The translations under genes were made by a program, and so were the position numbers. The notes beneath the pieces were generated by a model, which saw nothing but the letters and a program-made list of their open reading frames with translations, was not told the DNA's origin and did no database searches. DNA of 64,000 nucleotides from Paraliobacillus quinghaiensis (GTDB taxonomy: Bacteria; Bacillota; Bacilli; Bacillales; Amphibacillaceae), in NCBI RefSeq assembly GCF_003426025.1, contig NZ_QJSH01000005.1:1-64000 (forward strand), read 5' to 3'. Below are positions 52,948 to 61,567 of this stretch, one piece after another (the stretch's first letter is position 1; each line of letters begins with the position of its first letter).

Positions 52948-53241
52948 GTGGATAAAGCTAAGAAGTAGAGAAAAATCACTTATACACAAACACGTAAGAC
53001 AAAAACACTAGAAAAAATGGACTTTTACACAAAAAGTGTGAATAAACACAATAGTTATACACAGTCTGTGCATAACCCTGAGGATAACTTTCTATATTTA
53101 GTAGCGAACGATTATTCTACTACCAAATAGGATAATTGGTATAGTATTATTTTGGAAATCGTTGTGGAAAACCTGTGTTTAACCTGTTGAAATCTGTTGA
53201 TAATCATAAATTTTATTTTTTGTGTATAAGTTTGTGGATGA
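52947..53241. other. DnaA-box cluster between htrC and manA
   Basis: One perfect box at 52947-52955 (TGTGGATAA). One-mismatch boxes at 52980-52988 (TTATACACA), 53037-53045 (TGTGAATAA), 53055-53063 (TTATACACA), 53067-53075 (TGTGCATAA), 53221-53229 (TGTGTATAA) and 53233-53241 (TGTGGATGA). This density outside oriC resembles the DnaA-titrating clusters of Bacillus subtilis, one of which lies near rlmH (yydA). There is no gene in 52912-53332. Confidence 0.6.
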
Positions 53242-53332
53242 AAATTTAATTTGCTTAGTAATTTGAGGACAGTTGTTTTCTATTCTGATAAGATATAAAA
53301 AGACTATATTAACCAGAGGGGGATAAAGTAAC

Positions 53333-54295
53333 ATGTATAATGAACCAATATTTTTAAACCCTGCATTCCAAGAACGTATTTGGGGAGGGAAAAAATTAAA
53401 AACAGAATATAACTATGATATTCCTTATGAGCACACTGGAGAGGCTTGGGTGATTTCTGCTCATCCAAATGGTCCAAGTATTATTACAAATGGGCCGCTT
53501 GCCGGAAAAACATTGAAGGATGCTTGGGAACAGAAAGGGGAATTGTTTAATAAAGCCGCAGATAATAATGAAGTGTATCCTTTATTGATAAAAATTTTAG
53601 ATGCAGCAAATGATTTATCTGTTCAAGTGCATCCAGATGACACGTATGCACGAGAAGTAGAAAAGCAACCATATGGAAAAACAGAATGTTGGTATGTACT
53701 ATCAGCAGATGCTGGTGCTGAAATTATCTTTGGCCATCATGCACAAACACGTGAAGAGCTTGAGCAAATGGTCGATGAAGGCAAGTGGGATGAGCTACTA
53801 CGACGTGTACCTGTAAAAGCCGGTGACTTTGTTTATGTTCCAAGTGGTACGATTCACGCTATTGGTAAAGGAATTGTCATTTTAGAAACACAACAAAGCT
53901 CTGATATTACATACCGTGTATATGACTATGATCGTACTGATGCCCAAGGTAATACACGTGAGTTACATTTGGATGCAGCGATAGAAGTAACAACTGTGCC
54001 GCACCAAACACCAAATTATGATCAGCTAGAAGAGGTAACTGGCGGTTTGAAAGCTAAAAGATTGGTTACTGAAAAATATTTTACGGTGTACCACTGGGAT
54101 TTAGATGGTGCTACTGAAAAAGAAAAGGATGCTGATTTTCTGCAAGTTAGTGTAGTAGAAGGGAAAGCGAAAATCATAGTAGATGGCAAAGCATTTGCAA
54201 TTGAAAAAGGTGATCACTTCGTTATACCAGCAACAGTTGATACTTATCAATTTAATGGACAAGCAGAATTCCTTGTATCATATCCGAGTAAATAG
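53333..54295 (+). CDS. manA: mannose-6-phosphate isomerase, class I
   Basis: 320 residues, the short Firmicutes form. A cupin-fold zinc enzyme that interconverts mannose-6-phosphate and fructose-6-phosphate. It begins PIFLNPAFQERIWGG. Zinc ligands are in SVQVHPDDTYA (Gln/His, about residue 100) and KTECWYVL (Glu), with the later His in YVPSGTIHAIG. The ATG follows AGAGGGGG. No sugar transporter genes are adjacent, so it is probably a free-standing unit. Confidence 0.95.
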   Translation: MYNEPIFLNPAFQERIWGGKKLKTEYNYDIPYEHTGEAWVISAHPNGPSIITNGPLAGKTLKDAWEQKGELFNKAADNNEVYPLLIKILDAANDLSVQVHPDDTYAREVEKQPYGKTECWYVLSADAGAEIIFGHHAQTREELEQMVDEGKWDELLRRVPVKAGDFVYVPSGTIHAIGKGIVILETQQSSDITYRVYDYDRTDAQGNTRELHLDAAIEVTTVPHQTPNYDQLEEVTGGLKAKRLVTEKYFTVYHWDLDGATEKEKDADFLQVSVVEGKAKIIVDGKAFAIEKGDHFVIPATVDTYQFNGQAEFLVSYPSK

Positions 54296-54303
54296 TAGAA
54301 ATG

Positions 54304-54335
54304 AAAAATCCGTCTAGTTTTCTAGACGGATTTTC
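54304..54335. terminator. bidirectional terminator after manA
   Basis: AAAATCCGTCTAG and CTAGACGGATTTT form a perfect 13-bp stem around TTTT. Confidence 0.88.
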
Positions 54336-54391
54336 ACGATAATCCTTTTGAATCATTGATTTAAGAAGTACCTAAAAAGTCTAAGTATCTT

Positions 54392-55384
54392 CTATTTTAA
54401 GATTTTATTAATTATTTGCAGCTCATCGTTTGAAAAATCTTTATTGTCAAGCGCTTTAACATTCTCTTCAATTTGACTGACACGACTAGCACCAATCAAA
54501 GCCGAGACAACAGTTTTTTCTTGTAAAACCCAAGCAAGAGCCATCTGTGCTAAGGATTGTCCACGTTCTTTTGCAATATCATTTAGCTGATTCACTTTTT
54601 CGATGACATCATCTGAAACATCTTTTTTATTTAAAAACGGAATATGTTCTTTTGCTGCACGTGAATCTTTAGGAATGCCATTTAAGTATTTGTTGGTTAA
54701 CAACCCTTGTGCTAATGGAACAAAGGCAATACAACCTGCACCTGCTTTCTCTAAAACATCCGTTAAGCCATCTTCAACCCAACGATTAAACATGGAATAA
54801 GCGGCTTGGTGAATAATAAATGGTGTCCCTTGTTTTTGTAGTATCTCAACAGCTTTTTCAGTATCTGCTGCACCATAATTCGAAATTCCAACGTAGAGCG
54901 CCTTTCCTTGACGGACCATTAAATCAAGCGTAGCCATTGTTTCCTCTAAAGGTGTCTCAGGATCTGGACGATGATGATAAAAAATATCTACATAGTCTAA
55001 TTGTAATCGCTTTAAACTTTGATCTAAACTAGATACAAGATATTTCTTTGAACCCCAATCTCCATATGGTCCTTCCCACATTCCAAATCCAGCTTTAGTA
55101 GAGATAATCAGCTCATCTCGATAGGCTTGAAAATCCTTCTTTAAGATAGAACCAAAATTTTCTTCTGCAGAACCCGGTGGTGGGCCATAATTATTTGCTA
55201 AATCAAAATGAGTAATACCTAAATCAAAAGCTCGACGTAGCATCTTGCGTTGGTTTTCTACTACATCTTCCCCACCAAAATTGTTCCAAAGTCCAAGGGA
55301 AATTGCGGGCAGTTTCAAACCAGAATTCCCAACACGGTTGTAAGGGATCTGATCATATCGATCACTTGCTGGTAAATATGTCAT
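54392..55384 (-). CDS. aldo/keto reductase (YghZ/MgrA-like)
   Basis: 330 residues. NADPH-dependent TIM-barrel oxidoreductase. It starts with YNRVGNSGLKLPAISLGLW, has the catalytic Asp-Tyr region HFDLANNYGPPPGSAEENFG (about 56-75), catalytic Lys in ISTKAGFGM and His in IFYHHRPDP. It most resembles the Kv-beta/YghZ subgroup that reduces L-glyceraldehyde 3-phosphate or methylglyoxal, though the physiological substrate is unknown. Strong AAGGAGG before the ATG. An 8-bp inverted repeat lies in its leader. Confidence 0.9.
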   Translation of the reverse strand: MTYLPASDRYDQIPYNRVGNSGLKLPAISLGLWNNFGGEDVVENQRKMLRRAFDLGITHFDLANNYGPPPGSAEENFGSILKKDFQAYRDELIISTKAGFGMWEGPYGDWGSKKYLVSSLDQSLKRLQLDYVDIFYHHRPDPETPLEETMATLDLMVRQGKALYVGISNYGAADTEKAVEILQKQGTPFIIHQAAYSMFNRWVEDGLTDVLEKAGAGCIAFVPLAQGLLTNKYLNGIPKDSRAAKEHIPFLNKKDVSDDVIEKVNQLNDIAKERGQSLAQMALAWVLQEKTVVSALIGASRVSQIEENVKALDNKDFSNDELQIINKILK

Positions 55385-55422
55385 GTTGCATTCCTCCTTT
55401 TTGGTAGTCTAATTAACTTTTT

Positions 55423-55457
55423 CGCTAAAGATAAAAAAACTCCATTGAACTTTAGCG
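55423..55457 (-). promoter_or_regulatory. inverted repeat upstream of the aldo/keto reductase
   Basis: CGCTAAAG and CTTTAGCG, 19 nt apart, lie just downstream of a TATAAT (minus strand, 55463-55468) and 40 nt before the start codon. This is a plausible repressor operator. Confidence 0.35.
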
Positions 55458-55505
55458 TTTACATTATATCAGAAAAAAGAGTGGAGAAATAGAAAAGTGC
55501 TTATT

Positions 55506-55865
55506 CTAGTACCCAACTTCTACAGCTGCATTAACAATATACATTAAATCACTTTTATCTTCTTGCTCTTCTAAAACAATTCCACTTGATGTAGCCATGC
55601 CACCATCAATTACTTCAACGGTAACAGTGCCATAAGGGATTTCTGCAATAATTTTTTCTTTATCCAATAGTTCCTTATCAGCAGGTACAGCTACTTTCAC
55701 ATTTACCTTCATATTGTGAAGGGACTGCTCAGGCAAGTAATATTTCAAGCCAGGCATTGAATTATAATGAATTGCATTCTCTACCGCACGAACAGCAGCT
55801 TTCGTTACATCTTGACCATGTGTATCCATACCAGTTCCTGTTTCTACAAAAATAATACGTTCCAT
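55506..55865 (-). CDS. Lin0512 family protein
   Basis: 119 residues. The pattern IIFVETGTGMDTHGQDVTKAAVRAVENAI at the N-terminus (here in short form: GTGMDTHGQDVTKAA) and the C-terminal GGMATSSGIVLEE match the small Lin0512 family of conserved bacterial proteins. Function unknown. It has no signal peptide or membrane segment. AAGGAGG precedes the ATG. Transcribed in the same direction as the aldo/keto reductase, with a 121-nt gap. Confidence 0.8.
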   Translation of the reverse strand: MERIIFVETGTGMDTHGQDVTKAAVRAVENAIHYNSMPGLKYYLPEQSLHNMKVNVKVAVPADKELLDKEKIIAEIPYGTVTVEVIDGGMATSSGIVLEEQEDKSDLMYIVNAAVEVGY

Positions 55866-55994
55866 TGTTTTATCCTCCTTGATTTAGTAGTTATATAAAA
55901 ACTATACCTGATTGTTAATAAGTATAAACATAATATAGGTATACACGATTAACGATTAATACGTTTCATATTAAAGATAAAGATTTAGTGTGCA

Positions 55995-56018
55995 AAATTA
56001 TTTCCATGGAAATAATTT
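55995..56018. promoter_or_regulatory. 24-bp perfect palindrome resembling a Noc-binding site
   Basis: The inner 14 bp are ATTTCCATGGAAAT. The B. subtilis Noc site is ATTTCCCGGGAAAT, so only the two central-flanking bases differ. The symmetry extends to 24 bp without a mismatch. It could instead be an operator for a neighbouring gene. Confidence 0.4.
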
Positions 56019-56026
56019 GGGGTATT

Positions 56027-56400
56027 CTAGAAATAATGCTGCATCAAATCTTGCATCCAATCAGGCACATGTACATCGGTTCTCGAATCAAATTCTGGAA
56101 TATATGGTTTGATGTCTAACACTTTGGTTCTATTATTAGCATCTAGTCCACTGACAAGAAGAGTATTATCTTAGATAGATAATATTCTCGCTGTAGATAT
56201 ACCAATCGGATTAGGGCGATATCTTGTCCGTTGTGCGAAGCATCCTTTTTCATCCAAGTTACCCAAGCCTCTAGGTTTCTTCTTCGAACTTGAATTTAAA
56301 CTAAATTCAACCAATCTTATCCCTTCTTTCTGAAATAAATTATTGAATCGGCATATCCTTCCAATTTAGTTTAGCACATTCTCCTCATATTCAAGTAAGA
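56027..56400 (-). pseudogene. trmO (TsaA-like tRNA-m6t6A methyltransferase) remnant
   Basis: Read on the minus strand, the frame gives PRGLGNLDEKGCFAQRTRYR then PNPIGISTARILSI, a stop (TAA, 56171-56173), then DNTLLVSGLDA and TKVLDIKPYIPEFDS, ending at TAG (56027). This is the conserved core of TrmO, which methylates t6A37 of threonine tRNA. Besides the internal stop, the upstream part contains another stop and does not match the family, and there is no start codon with a ribosome site. The gene is dead. Confidence 0.75.
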
Positions 56401-56465
56401 AAAAAAGATTTATCAGGTTTCATTATGGGTATGAGAATAATAGATATCGAATAAGGAGGGTAAAG

Positions 56466-57095
56466 ATGAGTCAAATTAAAGCTCTGTTTTTGAATGCATC
56501 TTTAAAGAGTAGTAAAGACCCGTCACATACAGAAGCACTTTATGAGCAAGTAAGCAAAATTTATCATGAGGAAGAAGTAGAAACAGAAAGTTTACGATTA
56601 GCAGACTACCATATTCCGTTTGGTATAAGTGATGATATGGGAAATGGGGACGAATGGCCACTTATCCTGAAAAAAGTAAAGGAAGCGAATATAGTTATTA
56701 TTGGAACACCTGTCTGGTTAGGTGAAAAAAGTAGCCTAGCTACAGTTGCAATTGAACGGTTATATGGAGGAAGTGGTTTAACAAATGAAAAAGGACAATC
56801 CATCTACTACAATAAAGTAGGTGGAGTAGTGATAACAGGCAATGAAGATGGTGCTAAACATGCAGCAAATTCGGTATTGTATGGTTTATCGCATATAGGG
56901 TTTGTGATTCCACCAAATGTTGATACGTATTGGGTCGGAGAAGCAGGACCAGGTCCATCGTTTATTGATGCTAATGGTAAGAATAATGCATTCACTCAGA
57001 AGCATGTTGAGATGCTGGCATATAACACGATTTATTTTGCAAAACTACTGCAAGATAATCCGATTCCTGCAAAAGGAAATGTGATGGAAGAATAG
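56466..57095 (+). CDS. flavodoxin-fold NAD(P)H-dependent oxidoreductase
   Basis: 209 residues. An FMN-reductase-like flavodoxin fold: phosphate-binding start IKALFLNASLKSSKDPSHTEAL, then IVIIGTPVWLGEKSSLAT (about 77-94), the usual flavin-contacting loop, and GGVVITGNEDGAKHA. The substrate is unknown; such enzymes reduce quinones, azo dyes or nitro compounds. The ATG follows AAGGAGGG. It stands alone and has its own terminator. Confidence 0.85.
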   Translation: MSQIKALFLNASLKSSKDPSHTEALYEQVSKIYHEEEVETESLRLADYHIPFGISDDMGNGDEWPLILKKVKEANIVIIGTPVWLGEKSSLATVAIERLYGGSGLTNEKGQSIYYNKVGGVVITGNEDGAKHAANSVLYGLSHIGFVIPPNVDTYWVGEAGPGPSFIDANGKNNAFTQKHVEMLAYNTIYFAKLLQDNPIPAKGNVMEE

Positions 57096-57104
57096 CTTAA
57101 TTTG

Positions 57105-57136
57105 AAAAGCCCAATCATTTTTATGATTGGGCTTTT
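57105..57136 (+). terminator. terminator after the flavodoxin-fold gene
   Basis: AAAAGCCCAATCA and TGATTGGGCTTTT form a perfect 13-bp stem with a TTTTTA loop. Confidence 0.88.
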
Positions 57137-57309
57137 CTAGGTTAAAATATCTATGACATCTTTACCTCAATTTTATTGTTGTGGTAAGCTAGTTATTCAA
57201 AGGCACTAAGTGATAAAAAGTTACATAATAGAATTTATTTTTGTTTTTAGATAAAGGTTAAATTGATCATACTAATAAAATAGAAATAGTATCGAAAGGA
57301 ATTACCAAT

Positions 57310-57975
57310 GTGAAATCAGAGAAAAAAGAGTTTGTTGTGATGGGATTAGGTAGATTTGGTGGAAGTATGTGCAAAGAGCTGGTCAATGAAGGTGTTAATG
57401 TAATGGCAATTGATAAGGACCAAGAGCGGGTTCAGAAATACGAAGACGTTGCCAGTCATGTTGCAACATTGGATGCAATGGACAAAGAGTCCCTCAAATC
57501 AGTGGGGATCAGTAACTTTGATGTTGCAATTATTAGTTTTGGCGGTGATCTAGAGTCTAGTATCTTGGTAACTATGTTGTTAAAAGAAATGAATGTGAAG
57601 CAAATATGGGTTAAGGCTCGTAATGAATACCACCAAAAGATTCTAGAGAAAATCGGTGCGGATAAAATCATTCATCCGGAACGCGATATGGCTAGAAGAA
57701 TTGCACATCACATTACATCAGATAAGATTGTTGATTATATTGAGTTATCGAACAAGCATAGTATTATTGAAGTCGTTGCAAGTGATAAAATTATAGGCAA
57801 AACAATTGCCAACTTGAAAGTACAGCAAAAATTCAAGTGTAAAGTGATTGCAATTAAGAAGGATGAAGAAACTGTCTCAATGATTCCTTCAGACGATGTG
57901 GAAATTGAAAGAGGAGACATATTGATCGTTATGGGTGATAATAAAAAGCTTAATCGATTGGAAGTAGAGCTTTAA
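57310..57975 (+). CDS. KtrA/KtrC-type potassium channel gating subunit (RCK)
   Basis: 221 residues. N-terminal RCK_N Rossmann domain with VVMGLGRFGGSMCKEL (GxGxxG, residues 10-25), the acidic MAIDKD end of strand 2, and IWVKARNEYHQKILEKIGAD, typical of KtrA/KtrC. The C-terminal RCK_C domain (about 135-221) binds c-di-AMP in relatives. It forms an octameric ring under a KtrB/KtrD membrane subunit, none of which is in this window. The start is a GTG after GAAAGGAATT. No c-di-AMP (ydaO) riboswitch was found upstream. Confidence 0.9.
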   Translation: MKSEKKEFVVMGLGRFGGSMCKELVNEGVNVMAIDKDQERVQKYEDVASHVATLDAMDKESLKSVGISNFDVAIISFGGDLESSILVTMLLKEMNVKQIWVKARNEYHQKILEKIGADKIIHPERDMARRIAHHITSDKIVDYIELSNKHSIIEVVASDKIIGKTIANLKVQQKFKCKVIAIKKDEETVSMIPSDDVEIERGDILIVMGDNKKLNRLEVEL

Positions 57976-58057
57976 TTAATAGCAAAAATGAATGTTCTAG
58001 ATATATGGCTATCCATCTATTCTGGATGGCCCAAAAATACTACACCCGTAACGAGGT

Positions 58058-58537
58058 TTAATTATCACGTAGTGTATAGAATCGTTCTAGAAACTCATCT
58101 AATATAACACGATGGCTTTTCACAATATTATCAGGCAGGTCTTTCGGATAGAAAAATTCAAATTTTATTGACTCAGAACGATCAACCTGTAAATTACCTG
58201 TAAAACCTTTTGTAAAATAGGCAACAGTTACAACATAAAATTCATCCCCATTTTCAGCAATTACAAAATGATCAGAACCTGAATAAACATTAATAAGCTC
58301 TAGATGATCTATAACAAGTCCAGTTTCTTCTAATACTTCACGACGGCAAACCTCTTCTGTTGACTCGCCTAATTCCATTAGTCCACCAGGTATGCCCCAA
58401 GTACCATATGGGTATTTTCTTTTTTGTAATAATAATTTACCGTTTTGATCTAAAATAATTACAACAGATCCAACAAATATTAATGGTCTATGACCGACAA
58501 GTTCACGCAGATCTTCAATGTACCCGATTATAAACAA
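58058..58537 (-). CDS. NUDIX hydrolase
   Basis: About 157-159 residues. The Nudix box GX5EX7REUXEEXGU is complete: GGLMELGESTEEVCRREVLEETGL (in parts, GGLMELGEST and REVLEETGL), about residue 50-73. Such enzymes cleave nucleoside diphosphates linked to another group; the substrate is unknown. Start is uncertain. A TTG at 58537 directly abuts AAAGGAG and so is too close, and no ATG or GTG is in frame. The codon at good spacing is ATA (58531). Relatives begin close to GYIEDLR. Confidence 0.88.
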   Translation of the reverse strand: MFIIGYIEDLRELVGHRPLIFVGSVVIILDQNGKLLLQKRKYPYGTWGIPGGLMELGESTEEVCRREVLEETGLVIDHLELINVYSGSDHFVIAENGDEFYVVTVAYFTKGFTGNLQVDRSESIKFEFFYPKDLPDNIVKSHRVILDEFLERFYTLRDN

Positions 58538-58648
58538 CTCCTTTCTAGTCCGTCATTATTCAATAACCTTATTATCATTATACTGTACAACTAATCATTC
58601 GTTATTAATTTAGATTGAATTGTGCGCATCACCTAATGTTTAAACTCA

Positions 58649-58682
58649 AAAAAATAACTCCTCGATTAGAGGAATTATTTTT
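58649..58682 (-). terminator. terminator after the small Gln-rich gene
   Basis: AAATAATTCCTC and GAGGAGTTATTT pair on the minus strand (one wobble) with T residues after. Confidence 0.7.
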
Positions 58683-58689
58683 GCAAATA

Positions 58690-58965
58690 TTATAAAACAT
58701 CACTATTATTTTGCTGGGCTTCTTGCACTTGTTGACGAATATCGTGTAATTCTTCGGAAGCTTGCTGGAATTGTGGGTTGTCTGTTGCCTCAGTTCCTAC
58801 TTGAATTCTCGTGCTTTCGAGTGCGTCTTCTGCTTGTTGCAGTTGCTGATGTGCCTGTTGTAAAAGGTTAGAATCAGTTCCTTGCGCCTGTAGTACAGCT
58901 TGCTGTGCTGCTTGTATTTGATCACTGATTCTTTGTAATTCTTGATGTAAATTTGCTTGTGCCAT
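58690..58965 (-). CDS. small Gln-rich helical protein, unrecognised
   Basis: 91 residues, strongly acidic/polar: about a quarter of the residues are Gln, with Ala and Glu filling most other positions. Heptad-like spacing of Leu, Ile and Val suggests one or two coiled-coil helices. There is no signal peptide, membrane segment or Cys. TTGGAGG precedes the ATG at 58965; a longer frame from 58980 starts before that site. It has its own terminator. Small proteins of this look are often spore or stress proteins in Bacillaceae, but I cannot place it in a family. Confidence 0.65.
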   Translation of the reverse strand: MAQANLHQELQRISDQIQAAQQAVLQAQGTDSNLLQQAHQQLQQAEDALESTRIQVGTEATDNPQFQQASEELHDIRQQVQEAQQNNSDVL

Positions 58966-59076
58966 ATAAATGTCCTCCAAAATTTATTGGTGTTAAAGTA
59001 CATGTATAGTTTTTCTAAGATCAGCACTATTATGCACAACCACATAAACTTCAGTACTAATTGGTTAAAGTAAGTA

Positions 59077-59520
59077 TTAATCTACGACTTCGAATCTTTC
59101 ACAGACTAACAGCATATCTTCTTGAAAAGGTTTATTTAACTCTTTCATTTCCTGTGTGAAAATTTTCTTGTGTTCTCTCCACCAATATTCATAAGAACCA
59201 TCACCTTCACCTTCAGCGACAGCAAATTCCTCTGGCACTTCATTCATTGGCAAAATGGTTACTTCGATCGTCTTTATTATAACCACTGGCTTATCTTGGC
59301 TATCCAAAATGATACTATATTCTCCAACAGCAGGGAGTGGCTCATTTTCTACTTGATATAAGGTGTGGTTAGAGCATGTCGCAGTCTTTTTTCTGTCACA
59401 CACAAGCTGTGCCAATGTATCCGGCTCAGACCCAAATTGCCATGCAGTATAATTCTCTGGTGGTGTTAGATCTTTTTCTTTCCAATAGTTATTCCAAAAC
59501 GTTAGTGCGTCTTTGTTCAT
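59077..59520 (-). CDS. ASCH domain protein (YhfF-like)
   Basis: 147 residues. Short ASCH fold, related to PUA RNA-binding domains: FGSEPDTLAQLVCDRKKTAT near residue 30, PAVGEYSIILDSQDKPVVII (about 63-83) and the C-terminal EGDGSYEYWWREHKKIF. The family is thought to bind RNA or hydrolyse modified nucleosides; the role of this member is unknown. AAAGGAG precedes the ATG. Confidence 0.85.
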   Translation of the reverse strand: MNKDALTFWNNYWKEKDLTPPENYTAWQFGSEPDTLAQLVCDRKKTATCSNHTLYQVENEPLPAVGEYSIILDSQDKPVVIIKTIEVTILPMNEVPEEFAVAEGEGDGSYEYWWREHKKIFTQEMKELNKPFQEDMLLVCERFEVVD

Positions 59521-59870
59521 ATTCTAATCTCCTTTGGTTAATTTATTAAAGCTTACCATAATAAATTTATGTGTTGGATGAGATTTTAAAATCGTACAAA
59601 ACCAATGTCTTATGCGTTTCTTCTATTATAACTTTAATTACAAATATATTTTAAAATCTGAGTTTAAATCACCAAATATTTACTATAGGATAGTGTACGC
59701 CAATTATATTTCACAAAACCATTTTACTTGTTAATTTTCTGAAAATAAACTTTCTTGTCGATAGTGATTAGTGATATGATAATTAGAATAAATAGTTACG
59801 GCAAAGAAGTAATGTTGAGTAATGTATGTAATCTGTAGGATAGATGAGTATTCAAGTCAGGTGGTGCACG
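59521..59870. other. A/T-rich gap, nothing recognised
   Basis: No open frame with a ribosome site, no hairpin with a T-run and no known motif seen. It must hold the divergent starts of the ASCH gene and the broken amidohydrolase. Confidence 0.5.
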
Positions 59871-61036
59871 ATGAAAATAAATAACGAACGGTTATGGAAA
59901 AGAATTCACGAGTTAGGAAGCATTGGACAAGATCCTGAAGGGAGCTTAACGCGACTAGTGTTTACAAATGAGGAACGACAAGCAAAGCAACTGGTAAAGT
60001 TCCAAGTGCTACGACCATTTTAATTGGCTCACACATTGATACCGTCATCAATGGTGGCATGTTTGATGGAGCTGCTGGGGTCTTAATGGGGATTGAAGTT
60101 TTGCAAACAATGCATGAGCAGAATATTGCGCTCGATCATGCTGTTGAAGTGGTTATTTTTACCGATGAAGAAGGAGCACGTTTTTCTTCGGGCATGTTAG
60201 GCAGCCAAGCTTTCATAGGTAAATTAACAGAACCGGATTTAGAAAATAGTTTCGATACATATGGGATCTCTATCGCTGATGCTATGAGACAGCAGGGATA
60301 TAAACCGGAACATGTAGCCTCGGCAGAAGTAAAGCCAAAAGAGATAAAATGTTATCTTGAATTACATATTGAGCAAGGCAAAGTATTGGAGTCTCAAAAT
60401 ATACCTGTGGGGCTTGTGACAGGGATGGTAGGTTTGCGGTGGCTAAAGATTAAATTAACTGGTGAGGCTGGACATGCTGGAACGACACCGATGAATTTCA
60501 GAAAGGATCCGATGGCATGCGCAGCAGAAATTATCCAGGTCATCGAAACATTAGCCCGTAACGAACAACAGACTGTCGCAACGATTGGAAAACTGTCTGT
60601 TCAGCCTGGAGGGATTAATGTCATTCCAAGCGAAGTAGAGTTTACCGTTGATATGCGTGACCTTTCTGATGCTTTACTTGATGAACTCGTTGAGGAGATT
60701 GGAAAGAAAGCTCGTGATATATCAGAGCAACGCGGTATTATATTTGATCTCCAAATCTTAGACCGTTCCAATGGTGTAACAACTATACCGTCTGTTAACG
60801 AAGCGATTGCAGCTGCTATTAGAAAAAATGATATCGAACTAGTAAAATTACCAAGTGGCGCAGGTCATGATGCCATGAATGTTGCTCAAATAACGGATAT
60901 AGGAATGATTTTTTTGCGGACGAAGGATGGAATCAGTCATAATCCAGCAGAGTGGGCCGATCAAGCAGACCTAGCTATGGGAGCAGAAGTTTTGCTAGAT
61001 ACATTTATTGAACTAGGAAAAAGATGTGGCATCTGA
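59871..61036 (+). pseudogene. Zn-dependent amidohydrolase (M20, carbamoylase/allantoate type), internal deletion
   Basis: The 5' end (ATG 59871, GTGGTG in front) encodes [20 protein letters not shown] and TNEERQAKQ, the family's start. Then the frame changes at about 59993, where [20 protein letters not shown] resumes in another frame, and continues to the stop at 61036. About 30 codons present in relatives are missing, and the join has the short repeat GGTAAAGT. The rest (zinc motifs GSHIDT, DEEGARF, ELHIEQG; dimerisation loop GEAGHAGTTP) looks intact. A truncated protein from an internal ATG (60059) would lack the first zinc histidine. Relatives hydrolyse N-carbamoyl amino acids or allantoate. 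Confidence 0.8.
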
Positions 61037-61081
61037 TAACTAGGTTAACTTGATATTAGACGCCGGTGAGGAGTATGAAGG

Positions 61082-61567
61082 ATGAATATAATGATTGTCA
61101 GTGTGGGGAAGTTGAAAGAAAAATATTTAAAGCAAGGGATTGCTGAATACGTCAAGCGTTTGGGTGCTTATGCGACAATTAAGGAAATCGAAGTACCTGA
61201 TGAAAAAGCACCAGAAAATTCTAGTGCTGCACAGATGGAAGAAATTAAAAATAAAGAAGGCGAACGTATTCTAGCTAAATTAAATCCAGATACTCATGTG
61301 ATCACTTTGGAAATTAAAGGGAAGCAAGTGACTTCGGAACAACTAGCCAAAGATCTGGATCAACTTGCTACGCATGGGAAAAGTAAGGTAGCTTTTGTGA
61401 TTGGTGGATCATTGGGATTAAGTGATTCGGTCATGAAGCGGAGCGATTTTGCTTTGTCATTTTCAAAAATGACACTACCACACCAATTAATGCGGCTGGT
61501 ATTGGTCGAACAGATTTATCGGGCATTCAGGATTAATCGGGGAGAACCGTACATCTTTCAAGGGTAA
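61082..61567 (+). CDS. rlmH: 23S rRNA (pseudouridine1915-N3)-methyltransferase RlmH, 3' end replaced by a mobile element
   Basis: 161 residues (159 in relatives). RlmH methylates pseudouridine 1915 in helix 69 of 23S rRNA. SPOUT fold: [23 protein letters not shown] forms the knotted SAM site (given here as GGSLGLSD), followed by the invariant [14 protein letters not shown] and [11 protein letters not shown]. Relatives end GEPYHK. Here the last residues are GEPYIFQG because an element is joined to the gene after codon 157. The changed residues are the extreme C-terminus near the active site, so function may be kept, but this is not certain. ATG preceded by GGTGAGGAG. Confidence 0.95.
   Translation: MNIMIVSVGKLKEKYLKQGIAEYVKRLGAYATIKEIEVPDEKAPENSSAAQMEEIKNKEGERILAKLNPDTHVITLEIKGKQVTSEQLAKDLDQLATHGKSKVAFVIGGSLGLSDSVMKRSDFALSFSKMTLPHQLMRLVLVEQIYRAFRINRGEPYIFQG

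Noticed and set aside
57137-57309. c-di-AMP (ydaO/yuaA) riboswitch expected before a ktrA-type gene
   Set aside because: The leader is short and contains none of the conserved aptamer stretches.
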